DNA from: Opitutales bacterium
Lineage (GTDB): Bacteria > Verrucomicrobiota > Verrucomicrobiia > Opitutales > UBA9783
Length of the DNA stretch: 37,405 bases
Reading direction: 5' to 3'
Assembly: GCA_017958565.1 (NCBI GenBank)
Contig: JAGDCJ010000020.1
Coordinates: forward strand, 1-37,405
Made by a program: the position numbers and the translations under genes. Of this stretch, positions 1-8,851 are shown one piece after another; position 1 is the stretch's first letter, and every line of letters begins with the position of its first letter. The notes under the pieces are model-generated. The model had not been told where the DNA came from and did no database searches. It saw only the letters and a list, made by a program, of their open reading frames with translations.

Positions 1-1
1 G

Positions 2-1045
2 GCGCACCCGAAAAGCCACCTGCCGAACATTTACCACATCCTGCTGGACGCCCACCCGAACCAAAAGGCCATGGAGCTGCTCGGCGGCGACTTGCGCCCC
101 TTCTACCGCGAGCTCGAGTCCCTCGGCTTTATGACCTTCCCAGAATCTATGTCCAACTACTCCGCTACCACTTCCAGCGTCAGCAGCATGTTCGACATGG
201 GGTACTTAACCGGAGAGGAAAAAAAATGGTTAAATGAACGTGTATTTTCCGAAACGATTCGCAAGCGTGCCGTGTGGAAAACATTAGAGCCTTATTACTC
301 GTTTCGCTTGGGCGGCTCACACATAATCAATCTTGTACATTACCACAAGCAATTTCAAGAAAATATAGTACAAACATACAAGCTAGGTACCGTTTTTCAT
401 ACCGCATTAGAAAACACATCCTTGCGAGCAGTTCGCAATTGGCGCTATCAGTACCTTTTAGCGAAAATGGATCAACAAGAAATTCTTGATGTTTTATCAG
501 GAATGCCCGCATTAAAGCAACAATTCGGCCCATCCGGCAACTTCTTTTACTATCATATCCGTTGCCCCCATCCCCCGCTCGTTTTTTTGGCGAACAACAA
601 AGAAGATCTGATTCTTTGCAGCTCTTATCTCAATTTTATCGAACGAATGATAATAGACCCCAAAGCGCTCTATCTATTCCGCAACCAAACAGAAGGCATC
701 GATCAAGCCATTTTGCCGGTCCTAAAAACCATCCTCGCTCAATACCAAAACGAACCTATAAAACCCATCATCCTCCTCCATAGCGACCACAGCATCTTCG
801 GAACCTTCATGAATTTTCACCCGAATATCAAAAGAAAGCATCTAACCCTCGATACCACCTACGGCAACCTTCTCGCCATCTATATGCCCGATTCTTGGAA
901 AAAAGACGCTCAAAACTTGACCTTCATCAACCTCTACCGCTTCATCCTTAACCACCTCCTCAACCTTAACCTCCCCTATATCAGGGATCATAAACAGGTA
1001 GGCATTCGAGGAATGCAACTACGATTTCAAGTAGGTGGCATTTGA
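2..1045 (+). CDS. Sulfatase-like / alkaline-phosphatase-superfamily protein, 5' truncated by window edge
   Basis: The frame is open from the first bases, so the true start lies outside the window. The visible N-terminal stretch (PNIYHILLDAHPNQKA) matches the start of the sulfatase-like domain of membrane or cell-surface hydrolases, where a metal-binding Asp sits in a PNIYYIILDGY-type motif. The following SNYSATTSS stretch is where this superfamily carries its Ser/Thr nucleophile. Near the C-terminus LLHSDHS resembles the metal-binding DH motif. The substrate cannot be told; surface polysaccharide or lipid-headgroup modification is typical of the family. The first roughly 200 bases are strikingly GC-rich in codon choice, and the rest is AT-rich like the surroundings. 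kdsD follows 48 bases downstream on the same strand. Confidence 0.6.
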   Translation, partial: AHPKSHLPNIYHILLDAHPNQKAMELLGGDLRPFYRELESLGFMTFPESMSNYSATTSSVSSMFDMGYLTGEEKKWLNERVFSETIRKRAVWKTLEPYYSFRLGGSHIINLVHYHKQFQENIVQTYKLGTVFHTALENTSLRAVRNWRYQYLLAKMDQQEILDVLSGMPALKQQFGPSGNFFYYHIRCPHPPLVFLANNKEDLILCSSYLNFIERMIIDPKALYLFRNQTEGIDQAILPVLKTILAQYQNEPIKPIILLHSDHSIFGTFMNFHPNIKRKHLTLDTTYGNLLAIYMPDSWKKDAQNLTFINLYRFILNHLLNLNLPYIRDHKQVGIRGMQLRFQVGGI

Positions 1046-1093
1046 ATCTCGCTTTTCTCTTGTTATTTCTTGGATCCTTGCTAAGCTTATCGT

Positions 1094-2056
1094 ATGGATC
1101 TTTCATCCATCGGGAAGAAGGTTTTACAAGAAGAGATTACTAGTTTGCAGCGTTTGTATCAGCGGTGGGATGGGCAAACTTTTTCTTCAGTCGTACAACT
1201 TCTCTCTCAACACCAAGGGAAGGTGATTCTTACAGGAGTTGGTAAATCAGGCTATATTGCGCGAAAAGTTAGCTCTACCTTGAATAGCACCGGTACACAC
1301 GCGATCTATCTGCATCCATCGGAAGCACTTCACGGGGATTGTGGAATTTACTCGATCGGAGATCCAACTCTCGTGTTCTCCAAAAGCGGCAGCACGCCCG
1401 AATTATTAACCTTCGTATCATGGATCAAACAATTTTCTTCCCCGATGGTTGCCATCGTGGGAAATCTTTCTTCTCCATTAGCCGAAACGGCAGATTATGT
1501 CCTTGATGCTTCGATTACCAAAGAGGCAGATCCCTTGGGTATTGCCCCCACTTCCAGTACGACGGTTGCCTTAACGATAGGGGATGCAATTGCCTGTGCA
1601 TTGATGCAAGCGCGATCATTTACGAAAGAAGATTTTTTGCGCTTTCATCCTGGTGGGCAATTGGGCAAAAATCTTGGTCAATGTGTGGGCGATTGCACCC
1701 ATGCCGTTTCACAAGTTGCTTCCGTTTCTCCTCATAGTACGCTGCGTGAGGTTGTGATCGCTTTGACCGAAAAGCCATTAGGAGCTGCCTTTGTCATGGA
1801 AAGCGGAACATTTGTCGGATTGATTTGTGACGGAGATGTCCGTCGGTCACTTCAAGCCCATTCCCATTTTGAAACGCTAACCGCAGCGGATATGATGACC
1901 CGAGAACCCATCACGATTTCCGCTTCGAGTAAGTTAGAAGAAGCCCTTCGGTTGATGGAAGATCGACCGCGACCCCTGAATGTACTGCCTGTTTTCAACG
2001 CAGATGGAAGCCTACGAGGCCTCTTTCGCTTACACGATGCTTACCGAGCATTTTAA
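1094..2056 (+). CDS. kdsD: Arabinose-5-phosphate isomerase (KdsD/KpsF/GutQ family)
   Basis: Interconverts D-ribulose-5-phosphate and D-arabinose-5-phosphate, the first step of Kdo synthesis for LPS. The 320-residue protein has the family layout. An N-terminal SIS sugar-isomerase domain shows TGVGKSGYIARK (about residues 47-58), HPSEALHGDCG (74-84; the family norm is HGDLG) and SKSGST (96-101). Two CBS domains follow, from about residue 205 to the end (DMMTREPITISASS, NVLPVFNADGSLRGL). Length is normal. The ATG at 1094 fits the family N-terminus; a longer reading in another frame is a shadow. It supports a Gram-negative envelope. It converges on rsmI with only 17 bases between the stops. Confidence 0.93.
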   Translation: MDLSSIGKKVLQEEITSLQRLYQRWDGQTFSSVVQLLSQHQGKVILTGVGKSGYIARKVSSTLNSTGTHAIYLHPSEALHGDCGIYSIGDPTLVFSKSGSTPELLTFVSWIKQFSSPMVAIVGNLSSPLAETADYVLDASITKEADPLGIAPTSSTTVALTIGDAIACALMQARSFTKEDFLRFHPGGQLGKNLGQCVGDCTHAVSQVASVSPHSTLREVVIALTEKPLGAAFVMESGTFVGLICDGDVRRSLQAHSHFETLTAADMMTREPITISASSKLEEALRLMEDRPRPLNVLPVFNADGSLRGLFRLHDAYRAF

Positions 2057-2073
2057 AATTTTTATATAACTCT

Positions 2074-2796
2074 TTAAAAAAACTGTCTCGGAGCAATGCA
2101 AACCACATATTCTCCTTTCTCCGGAAAAGTTTTCGTGCCAATTTCCAACAACGTTCCGCGGTAAAAGCTTTCATGCTTTTTGGTCAATTCACGCGCGATA
2201 AAAAGGAAACGCGTTGGTTCAAAAAGCTCTTGCAATGTAGTAAGTAACTTACGTATTCGATGCGGAGATTCGTACAAAAGAAGGGTACCTTCAAAATCTT
2301 GATACGGCAGAAGCGCCTTTTTGCGTGCGTTCGATGAAACCGGTAAAAATCCTAAAAACAAAAAGGCATGCGTGGGAAACCCCGCAACACACAACGCGGT
2401 AATTGCCGCATTAGGCCCTGGAATCGGAACCACCGGAATGGATTGCTCGCGGCAACGTTTCACCAATCGGTACCCTGGATCGCTGATGGTCGGCACGCCA
2501 GCGTCACTTACCAAGGCAATCGATCGGCCGTTTTTTAAAGCGGAGCATAGATGGGCCGCACCCGCCTCTTCTCCGGCATCCCGGTAGGTATACAAACGCT
2601 TTCGGCTGATTTTCAGTACCGCTAATAACCGTTGGGTCACGCGTGGCGTCTCACAAGCAATTACATCGCATGTTTCCAAAATACGAATGGCTCGCAACGT
2701 TACATCACCCAAGTTCCCTAGTGGAGTGGCTACCACATACAAGGTACCCGGTTGCGCGGTTTGCTCTCCACAAAGCCATAACGGTTGCTCCAACAT
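2074..2796 (-). CDS. rsmI: 16S rRNA (cytidine-1402-2'-O)-methyltransferase RsmI
   Basis: SAM-dependent methyltransferase of the tetrapyrrole-methylase fold that 2'-O-methylates C1402 in the decoding centre of 16S rRNA. Diagnostic motifs are GTLYVVATPLGNLGDVTLRA near residue 18, SDAGVPTISDPGYRLV (SDAGTP motif), IPGPNAAITAL, and FLGFLPVSSNARKK followed by LLYESPHRIRKLL. The usual EDTR element reads ETPR here, a mild deviation. At 240 residues it is slightly short, lacking much of the C-terminal extension seen in some homologues. Its ATG directly abuts the tyrS stop codon with no spacer, so the two are almost certainly co-transcribed and probably translationally coupled. Confidence 0.93.
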   Translation of the reverse strand: MLEQPLWLCGEQTAQPGTLYVVATPLGNLGDVTLRAIRILETCDVIACETPRVTQRLLAVLKISRKRLYTYRDAGEEAGAAHLCSALKNGRSIALVSDAGVPTISDPGYRLVKRCREQSIPVVPIPGPNAAITALCVAGFPTHAFLFLGFLPVSSNARKKALLPYQDFEGTLLLYESPHRIRKLLTTLQELFEPTRFLFIARELTKKHESFYRGTLLEIGTKTFPEKGEYVVCIAPRQFF

Positions 2797-3999
2797 TCAC
2801 GCTTGGATGCGGAAGAAAATCCGCTTCCCTACTCGTACAACCGTGTCTTTCCCGAAAAATGCAGGTTCTTGCCCCTTTTCCATCCGCTGTTCGTTGACCT
2901 CCACCCCACCCTGCTCGATTAATCGCTTCAATTCCTTTTTGCTACCTGGATACAAGCCCGTTTCGATAATCACCTCCATCCAAGTCGTGCAATTTGCAAA
3001 GCGATCGGCAGGAAAGGCAACGATTTTTTCCGGAACCTTTTTTTGGGAAAAAATGGCTTGAAAATTTTCTGCTTCTGCATCCGCAGTGGATGTCCCGAAA
3101 AACTTGGACACGATGCGGTGAGCTAACTCTTTTTTCATCAACATCGGATGCTCCAACTTCCGCGCTTCGATTTGCTCCGGACTTTCTAACAATAAAAGCT
3201 GAAAATACGTCCACATCGCATCGTCCGGTATTGACATGATTTTCCCGTACATATCTGTGGCAGAATCATTAAAAGCGATGTAATTTCCGAAACTTTTGGA
3301 CATTTTTTTGACGCCATCCAACCCCACCAGCAGCGGCATGCATATAACCCCCTGCTCCTCTTGCCCAAAAAGTTTTTGGAATTGCCGCCCCATGCAAAGA
3401 TTGAACAATTGATCCATCCCACCCAGCTCGATATCGGCTTTTAGCATCACCGAATCGTACGCCTGCAAAATTGGATAAAGGAACTCAATCAAGGCAATCG
3501 GAGTATTGGCCTGATAACGCTTGGTAAAATCATCGCGCTCCAGCAATTGCGCAACCGTAACATGACGGGTTAACGACAATAAATCGCCAAACGTCATCTT
3601 CCCAAACCATTCGCTGTTGCGGCGTGTTTCCGTCCGCTGCGGATCTAGAACTTTAAAAGCCTGCGCTAGGTAGGTTTTTGCGTTTTCTTCAATCTGCTCT
3701 CGCGTTAGCATCGGACGAGTAGACGAACGACCGCTTGGATCGCCGATTTGCGTCGTATAATCCCCCATTAAAAAAATGATATGATGCCCTAATTCTTGCA
3801 GTTGGCGCAGCTTATTGAAGACAACCCAATGGCCAAAGGTTAAATCAGGGCGTGTAGGATCGACCCCCAACTTCACCCGCAAGGATTTTCCAGCAGACAG
3901 TTTTTGCTGAATTTCTGCTTCTCCCACCATTTTTTCCACACACTGAGAAAAAATACTCCACTGTTGCTTCGCATCCATTTTTAAAAATCTTGACTGCAT
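2797..3999 (-). CDS. tyrS: Tyrosyl-tRNA synthetase
   Basis: Class I aminoacyl-tRNA synthetase charging tRNA-Tyr. The HIGH-like element is LTFGHW after VDPTRPD (about residues 47-58). The KMSKS loop is KKMSKSFGNYIA. The tyrosine-binding region includes QAYDSVMLKADIELGGMDQ. A C-terminal S4 RNA-binding domain follows (KKELKRLIEQGGVEVNEQRM). At 400 residues it fits the TyrZ-like branch better than the E. coli type. The start is uncertain: ATG at 3999 is used here, but an ATG seven codons in (3978) gives a more family-like N-terminus. The gene diverges from the small membrane protein at 4026 and runs straight into rsmI. Confidence 0.95.
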   Translation of the reverse strand: MQSRFLKMDAKQQWSIFSQCVEKMVGEAEIQQKLSAGKSLRVKLGVDPTRPDLTFGHWVVFNKLRQLQELGHHIIFLMGDYTTQIGDPSGRSSTRPMLTREQIEENAKTYLAQAFKVLDPQRTETRRNSEWFGKMTFGDLLSLTRHVTVAQLLERDDFTKRYQANTPIALIEFLYPILQAYDSVMLKADIELGGMDQLFNLCMGRQFQKLFGQEEQGVICMPLLVGLDGVKKMSKSFGNYIAFNDSATDMYGKIMSIPDDAMWTYFQLLLLESPEQIEARKLEHPMLMKKELAHRIVSKFFGTSTADAEAENFQAIFSQKKVPEKIVAFPADRFANCTTWMEVIIETGLYPGSKKELKRLIEQGGVEVNEQRMEKGQEPAFFGKDTVVRVGKRIFFRIQA

Positions 4000-4025
4000 C
4001 CATCCTGAAAATCAATCTAAAAGGT

Positions 4026-4172
4026 ATGCTAGGTTACTTAGATCCAGGATTATGGTCGCTGTTTGTGCAATATGTAGGCGCAACTTGCTTAGCCTTAATC
4101 ATTTTTTTTCGTAAAAGCGTAGGAAAATTTTTCAAGTTTTTCGGTCGATGGTTCGGTAAAGGGAAAGAGTAA
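4026..4172 (+). CDS. Small conserved-looking membrane protein with YLDPG motif
   Basis: A 48-residue protein beginning MLGYLDPGLWSLFVQ, followed by a hydrophobic segment (VGATCLALIIFF) and a strongly basic tail. The N-terminal YLDPG element before one transmembrane helix recalls a widespread small bacterial protein often found near surface-polysaccharide genes; no function is known to me. The ATG at 4026 follows AAAAGG-like purines and is preferred over a TTG 12 codons upstream that would overlap the tyrS start. It sits divergently from tyrS and converges on the amidase gene. Predicted single-pass inner-membrane protein. Confidence 0.5.
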   Translation: MLGYLDPGLWSLFVQYVGATCLALIIFFRKSVGKFFKFFGRWFGKGKE

Positions 4173-4209
4173 ATAATTACCTGTTGGTTTTCCAGTAAGG
4201 ATCGGTAAA

Positions 4210-5475
4210 TTATCGGCTGTACGCATGAATACCCTCAGCAATTGCGCGCGTTAATTTTTCTTGATACGCGGAATGCATGCACGCTTTTGCTTCGTTCGGG
4301 TTGCTAAGAAAGCCGCATTCGATCAAAATCCCCGGTCTCTTTAAATCTTTCAAAACCCCTAAGTACATTCGTTTGACACCACGGTCAATCGGCTTTACGA
4401 TCGAAACAATCTGCTTTTGTACAGACCAAGCCAATTGTGCATTTTGTGCATTAAAACGATTGATATCGGCTACTGTTTGATCTTTCGGTAAGACTTGCAT
4501 GCGATCAGTAGGAGGTGTCCCCTCGATCGGATACGTATAGGTTTCAATTCCACAAGCTTTTTGGGAAGGCGCGGAATTATAATGAATGGAAACAAATAAG
4601 TCCGCATGGCGCACATTGGCAAAGTATGAACGCTGGGTTAACGATACATCAATATCGGTGGTTCGTGTCAACTCCACAAGATACCTCATCCTTCTTAATT
4701 TCTCAGCTAATAAGCGAGCGGTTCGTAAGGTTAAGGTTTTTTCCTTTAAGCCATTTTGAACCGTCCCATCCGCTTTCCCTCCATGCCCTGGATCAATCAC
4801 GATTCTCTTCACAATTTTTTGCCTCAAACCTTGGGAGGACAAAATTGGTTTGACAACATATTGCGCATCGACGGTCCGGATGCGATATTCCGGCGCAATC
4901 CATTGCAATCGACGTACTATTTTCCGAAACCCAGAAACGGAAGCTTGTTGTAAATCGACTGGAAACGACAAAAATACTTTTACACCATTCAAAATTGTTT
5001 CTTTGGTCCCGACGGTAAACACCAAGCGATGCTTCTCATTCGAAAGCTGCACTTGGGTCCCTTTACATACGTATTTCAATCCATTTTGTTTCGCGAAATG
5101 GGATAACAGGGTATATCGTGGACCATCCGCAAGCATCGTCATTCCTTTTTTTTGATGAAGGACCAACGGTACTTTCCCTTTCATCGATGTTTTTGAAAAC
5201 GGTGAAAAACCGCTCACAGGGCGCAGTGGAATCCACCGATTTCCCATCGATTGACGGGCAACCGCCTTTGTGCAAGCGGCATTTCCTAGTTTTTTTACCG
5301 GGAAAGAAGGATTTTTTGCAGCAATTCTTCGAGTCGCAACCGAGTACTTTTTTTGGGAAGTCGATGCACTGGCTGTTTTCGGTTGTGCCGGCAATGAATG
5401 AACTGGGAGTGCTTGCAATAGAGAAAGCGCGCCGGTCCACCAACCGAAAAGGCTGAGAACAAGCTTCGATTGCAT
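4210..5475 (-). CDS. N-acetylmuramoyl-L-alanine amidase (Amidase_3), periplasmic
   Basis: Zinc amidase that cleaves the MurNAc-L-Ala bond of peptidoglycan, used in daughter-cell separation and wall remodelling. A signal peptide is likely (MQSKLVLSLFGWWTGALSLL). A low-complexity linker and a region resembling a copper-amine-oxidase-N-like stalk domain (about residues 110-200, ILNGVKVFLSFPVDLQ) precede the catalytic domain. Catalytic landmarks are IVIDPGHGG (225-233, zinc His), the NGLKEKTLTL Glu, VSIHYNS (zinc His about 298) and ECGFLSNP (catalytic Glu about 386). Its ATG overlaps the infC stop by one base, making an infC-amidase transcription unit, which is unusual. Confidence 0.9.
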   Translation of the reverse strand: MQSKLVLSLFGWWTGALSLLQALPVHSLPAQPKTASASTSQKKYSVATRRIAAKNPSFPVKKLGNAACTKAVARQSMGNRWIPLRPVSGFSPFSKTSMKGKVPLVLHQKKGMTMLADGPRYTLLSHFAKQNGLKYVCKGTQVQLSNEKHRLVFTVGTKETILNGVKVFLSFPVDLQQASVSGFRKIVRRLQWIAPEYRIRTVDAQYVVKPILSSQGLRQKIVKRIVIDPGHGGKADGTVQNGLKEKTLTLRTARLLAEKLRRMRYLVELTRTTDIDVSLTQRSYFANVRHADLFVSIHYNSAPSQKACGIETYTYPIEGTPPTDRMQVLPKDQTVADINRFNAQNAQLAWSVQKQIVSIVKPIDRGVKRMYLGVLKDLKRPGILIECGFLSNPNEAKACMHSAYQEKLTRAIAEGIHAYSR

Positions 5476-6089
5476 TACAATACTTTCGGTGTTTCTACAT
5501 CGTTCAGTTTGCCATACAACAACACTCGCTTGCTGGATGGCAGCGGAGAAAGCATGACAAAAATATTGCGACCACTAACCTTTACGTCCATATCCGGAGA
5601 ACCTACGTTTTTTAAATCCTCCACCATGCGCTGTACAACCTCCACTCCTAACGATGCAATCTTCATTTCTCGCCCGCGCAAATTAATAAATATCTTGACT
5701 TTGTTCCCTTCAAATAAAAAACCTTCCGCTTGCTTACGCTTGTGAGCATAATCGTGCTCCCCAATTAAAACCCCCAATTTAACTTCTTTCAATTTCGCAG
5801 AGGCCGATTTTGAAGATTTCGACTTTTTCCCTTCATCATACATGTATTTACCGAAATCCACGATTTTGCAAACAGGCGGCTGCGCGTTAGGAGAAATTTC
5901 CACCAAATCCAGCTCGGCATCTTGCGCAATCTCTAATGCTTGCCGTAAGGGTACAATTCCAATTTGACGCCCATCTGCACCAATCACACGCACTTCCTTG
6001 GCTCGTATTTGGGAATTTTTGCGCGGCGGACGAGAAAACGACTTTTTGAAAAACGATGATGGCCTTGATTGTTTAGGAAAGCCGGGCAT
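5475..6089 (-). CDS. infC: Translation initiation factor IF-3
   Basis: Binds the 30S subunit, keeps 50S away and proofreads the start codon. The IF-3 N-domain is visible as IRAKEVRVIGADGRQIGIV, then LDLVEISPNAQPPVCKIVDF and GKYMYDEGKK. The linker and C-domain show LKEVKLGVLIGEHDYAHK and FLFEGNKVKIFINLRGREM. At 204 residues it is slightly longer than usual because of a basic N-terminal stretch (MPGFPKQSRPSSFFKKSFSR). Here infC is not followed by rpmI and rplT, its usual partners, but overlaps an amidase gene. The ATG start is ordinary rather than the AUU familiar from E. coli. Confidence 0.95.
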   Translation of the reverse strand: MPGFPKQSRPSSFFKKSFSRPPRKNSQIRAKEVRVIGADGRQIGIVPLRQALEIAQDAELDLVEISPNAQPPVCKIVDFGKYMYDEGKKSKSSKSASAKLKEVKLGVLIGEHDYAHKRKQAEGFLFEGNKVKIFINLRGREMKIASLGVEVVQRMVEDLKNVGSPDMDVKVSGRNIFVMLSPLPSSKRVLLYGKLNDVETPKVL

Positions 6090-6200
6090 TGATGAACGAA
6101 ATAAACATTTAGTTTACTCCACCACATTTTTGAAGATTTGTCAAAAAATTTTCTACTAAGATGGAAAATTTCGGCACAAAGATTGCTATACGATTACTAT

Positions 6201-8285
6201 ATGTCTATTTGCCCGATAAGCCACATCCCGATTGCTTCGAACGAAAGAATGCATGTAAACAGTTCGCAGCGGATAAGAAATGAGGTTGATCATACCCATC
6301 CAATGGCTTCTTCGGTACCCTACCTTCGCGAACGCTACCTGTCCTTATTTGGCAACCTTACCGATGGTACCACCGGAACCTACGAACAAATCCAATCGAA
6401 TTTGCAAAATCAGCTCAATGTTGTCTTATCCTACATCGCACCTGGGAAACAATACACATTGCCACTGGATCTAGACCAGCTGCTCGAAGAGAATCGATTG
6501 CCACCTGACAATATTTGCAAAAACGGCGAACTCACTTACAAATATTACCTGCGGGAAATTGTTACCCAACTGAATGCTTTCCATGAAATCCTTGAAGAGG
6601 GGAAACAGGCCTTACAGAAATGGCTTGCAAACGCCTCCGGCTCCACCGATTTTTCACTCGAAGCTACCTTGTCGGATTTGCAGAATCTCGAAAGAGAAGC
6701 GAAAGCAATCATCCAAAAATTTTCTGAATACCGCGTCCTGAAAAACATCGATATCACCTATATCGATCATTACGATTATAATGGAGAAAAGTGGAAACCA
6801 ACCGCTCACTGCCCTTGGCAAGGATCAGCCGAGCAAGTCAATGACGCTTATCATCAAGCAGAAACGAACGTTCTCGATCTCACGCAACCGTTTTCTTCCA
6901 GGATTCCAGAGGTTGAAACGCTAGACGATCTCCGGAAAATCGAAACGGAAAAATTTACCATCCTTCGAAGGGTTACCACCTCTTATTATGAAAAAGGAAC
7001 GGATCAGTTAACCGATCGATATAACACGAACGCAGAAACTCGCCTGCAAGTGGAAGAAGAAATTCTCGACCAAAAACAAACCGAAATCGGTTTCTTTGAT
7101 GAGCTTCCTTTACTCGATAAGCTCAAATACATCGTTTTGTATTATACAAAGCCCGGAACGCGTTATGTATTTTCCGGGTTTCCTTGCTTACCGAATGCCG
7201 AACCCCAAAATGTGTACACGGAAGACATCAAAGAAATTAGCCACCTGGAACCGTTTTTCATCGGATACTTGGCCGATCGCGATGGCCCAATTAACGCACT
7301 TGCTTCCTTCATGGAAATTAAATCCTTGGCGATTTCTGAACAAGTCAAAGTCGCTATGTATCGCCTTAAAGCCCTTAAATATTACCTGGCGCTTCTCAAT
7401 CGCGGTTTGCAAGAATTAAACAAAAGCCAATCGAATGAGCATGCGCGCATTCCCGAAGTTTGCTACATGATCCTTTCCTCGGTCGGTTCCAATGTGATTC
7501 GTACCTCTCGTACCCTGACGATCAACGGAAAAACAGAAGATTATTTTGTTCTTCAATGGACCAATGACTCTGGCGACGCCAACAGCCACCAAACCTCCAA
7601 CGGTTGTTATTTATTGGTCCCTGAAACGGAAGAAGGAATCAATGCTTTCGTCGAAGTCATAGCTCATAATGCTTGTTACAAGCATATTTTTAATGGAAGT
7701 CTATCTCCCTTATCAGGTCCTTTACTAGCTTTACAAGCACTTGGCTATCTTTCATCCGAAGAGGTTCAATCCATCCGAAACGCAGGATATAGTGATCTTG
7801 ATACTTGTACAATCACCTATCAAAAAGGAACCGTGCTTACCGATAATATTTCTTTCCTAGCAAAAGAAATTACTGCAACAAGCATAGGTAAGGCAAGTAT
7901 TTGGAGAAAAGATATAAATGACACGCCGCTTTATGTCATGCAAGAAAACCAATTGTCGCAGCTCCCGAAAGAGCAAGAAGTGGTTCGCATGAACATTGCC
8001 ACAACCGGTATTTTAGATAAGTGGGCAGGCACGAATCTTTCCTGGGATCATTATGATAAAGACGAGGATGAAAAATACAAAGAGGCAGGTGCTTGGGATG
8101 GGCTAGTCACCTCTTGGAGAACCACCTATGACACCGTCCTCAATAATGTGGGATCTCAAATCGAATACATCAAAAAAGTCATTGAATCCTTACGGCAAAA
8201 AATCAACACATTCGATTCTTCTGCCTCCATTTTCCGAAACAAAGCGTACACCATTTACAACAAAACCGTTAACAACATTTGCTAA
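6201..8285 (+). CDS. Large unrecognised protein at the first position of a type III translocon-like operon
   Basis: A protein of about 694 residues that I do not recognise. It is mostly hydrophilic with predicted helical, coiled-coil-like stretches: an N-terminal part (ALQKWLANASG, LSDLQNLEREAKAIIQKF) and a C-terminal part (VTSWRTTYDTVLNNVGSQ, then a helix with KKVIESLRQKI). There is no signal peptide or transmembrane helix. It ends two bases before the SycD-like chaperone gene, which is followed by a YopB-like gene. In Yersinia that first slot (V-H-B-D) is filled by the needle-tip protein LcrV. A tip protein, a hydrophilic translocator or a chaperone-dependent effector are possible; this is inference from position. 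The start is uncertain: ATG at 6201 is chosen over TTG at 6138, and ATGs at 6250 and 6303 are also possible. Confidence 0.55.
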   Translation: MSICPISHIPIASNERMHVNSSQRIRNEVDHTHPMASSVPYLRERYLSLFGNLTDGTTGTYEQIQSNLQNQLNVVLSYIAPGKQYTLPLDLDQLLEENRLPPDNICKNGELTYKYYLREIVTQLNAFHEILEEGKQALQKWLANASGSTDFSLEATLSDLQNLEREAKAIIQKFSEYRVLKNIDITYIDHYDYNGEKWKPTAHCPWQGSAEQVNDAYHQAETNVLDLTQPFSSRIPEVETLDDLRKIETEKFTILRRVTTSYYEKGTDQLTDRYNTNAETRLQVEEEILDQKQTEIGFFDELPLLDKLKYIVLYYTKPGTRYVFSGFPCLPNAEPQNVYTEDIKEISHLEPFFIGYLADRDGPINALASFMEIKSLAISEQVKVAMYRLKALKYYLALLNRGLQELNKSQSNEHARIPEVCYMILSSVGSNVIRTSRTLTINGKTEDYFVLQWTNDSGDANSHQTSNGCYLLVPETEEGINAFVEVIAHNACYKHIFNGSLSPLSGPLLALQALGYLSSEEVQSIRNAGYSDLDTCTITYQKGTVLTDNISFLAKEITATSIGKASIWRKDINDTPLYVMQENQLSQLPKEQEVVRMNIATTGILDKWAGTNLSWDHYDKDEDEKYKEAGAWDGLVTSWRTTYDTVLNNVGSQIEYIKKVIESLRQKINTFDSSASIFRNKAYTIYNKTVNNIC

Positions 8286-8287
8286 TC

Positions 8288-8842
8288 ATGGACATAACCA
8301 TCTCAGAATACTTACAAACCGAACTTCCAAAGTTATTCGGTTCACATATAAAACTCAGCAAAAAGGAGATTGGAGAAAATTTACTGATCGGCCACCTTTT
8401 TGCAAAAGGTCAGCTGCATTTAAAAGATGTGCTTGGCATTCCCCAAAAACGGATTGAATACCTATACGCTGCCGCCTTTGAATTGTACCAAAAAGATCAA
8501 ATCAAGGATGCAAATCGATTATTCTTGCTGCTTTGCGCGTATGACCCAACCTCCATTCGTTTTTGGGAAGGCTGGGCCATCACCTCTAAATTAGTGCAGC
8601 AACATGCAGACGCCTTAATCGCTTACCAAATCTTAACGGACTTAAATCCCGTCAAGATCTCATACTACCTCGACCTAGCAGAAGAATTTTGCAAAATAAA
8701 GCAAATCGAGCCTGCGATTAAATGCTGCGAAGCCATCGAATACATGGCCAAAGAAGAACCGTTCTCATCGGAAAATCCCGATGCGCCCGCTTGTCTGCAA
8801 AAAGCAACGATCTTACACAAAGCTTTAACAAAAAAATCATAA
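8288..8842 (+). CDS. Type III secretion translocator chaperone, LcrH/SycD/IpgC-type (TPR)
   Basis: A 184-residue all-helical protein with tetratricopeptide repeats typical of class II T3SS chaperones. The stretch RIEYLYAAAFELYQKDQIKD, then ANRLFLLLCAYDPTSIRFW, matches the family signature (Y-x-A-G-x-x-x-Y ... F-x-x-L-C-x-x-D ... R-x-W). Two more repeat-like helices follow (ALIAYQILTDLNP, PAIKCCEAIEYMAKE). These chaperones bind hydrophobic translocators such as YopB/YopD or IpaB/IpaC in the cytoplasm before export, which fits the YopB-like gene starting 9 bases downstream. The ATG at 8288 is preferred to a TTG three codons earlier that overlaps the upstream stop. Confidence 0.78.
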   Translation: MDITISEYLQTELPKLFGSHIKLSKKEIGENLLIGHLFAKGQLHLKDVLGIPQKRIEYLYAAAFELYQKDQIKDANRLFLLLCAYDPTSIRFWEGWAITSKLVQQHADALIAYQILTDLNPVKISYYLDLAEEFCKIKQIEPAIKCCEAIEYMAKEEPFSSENPDAPACLQKATILHKALTKKS

Positions 8843-8851
8843 AGGAATGTT

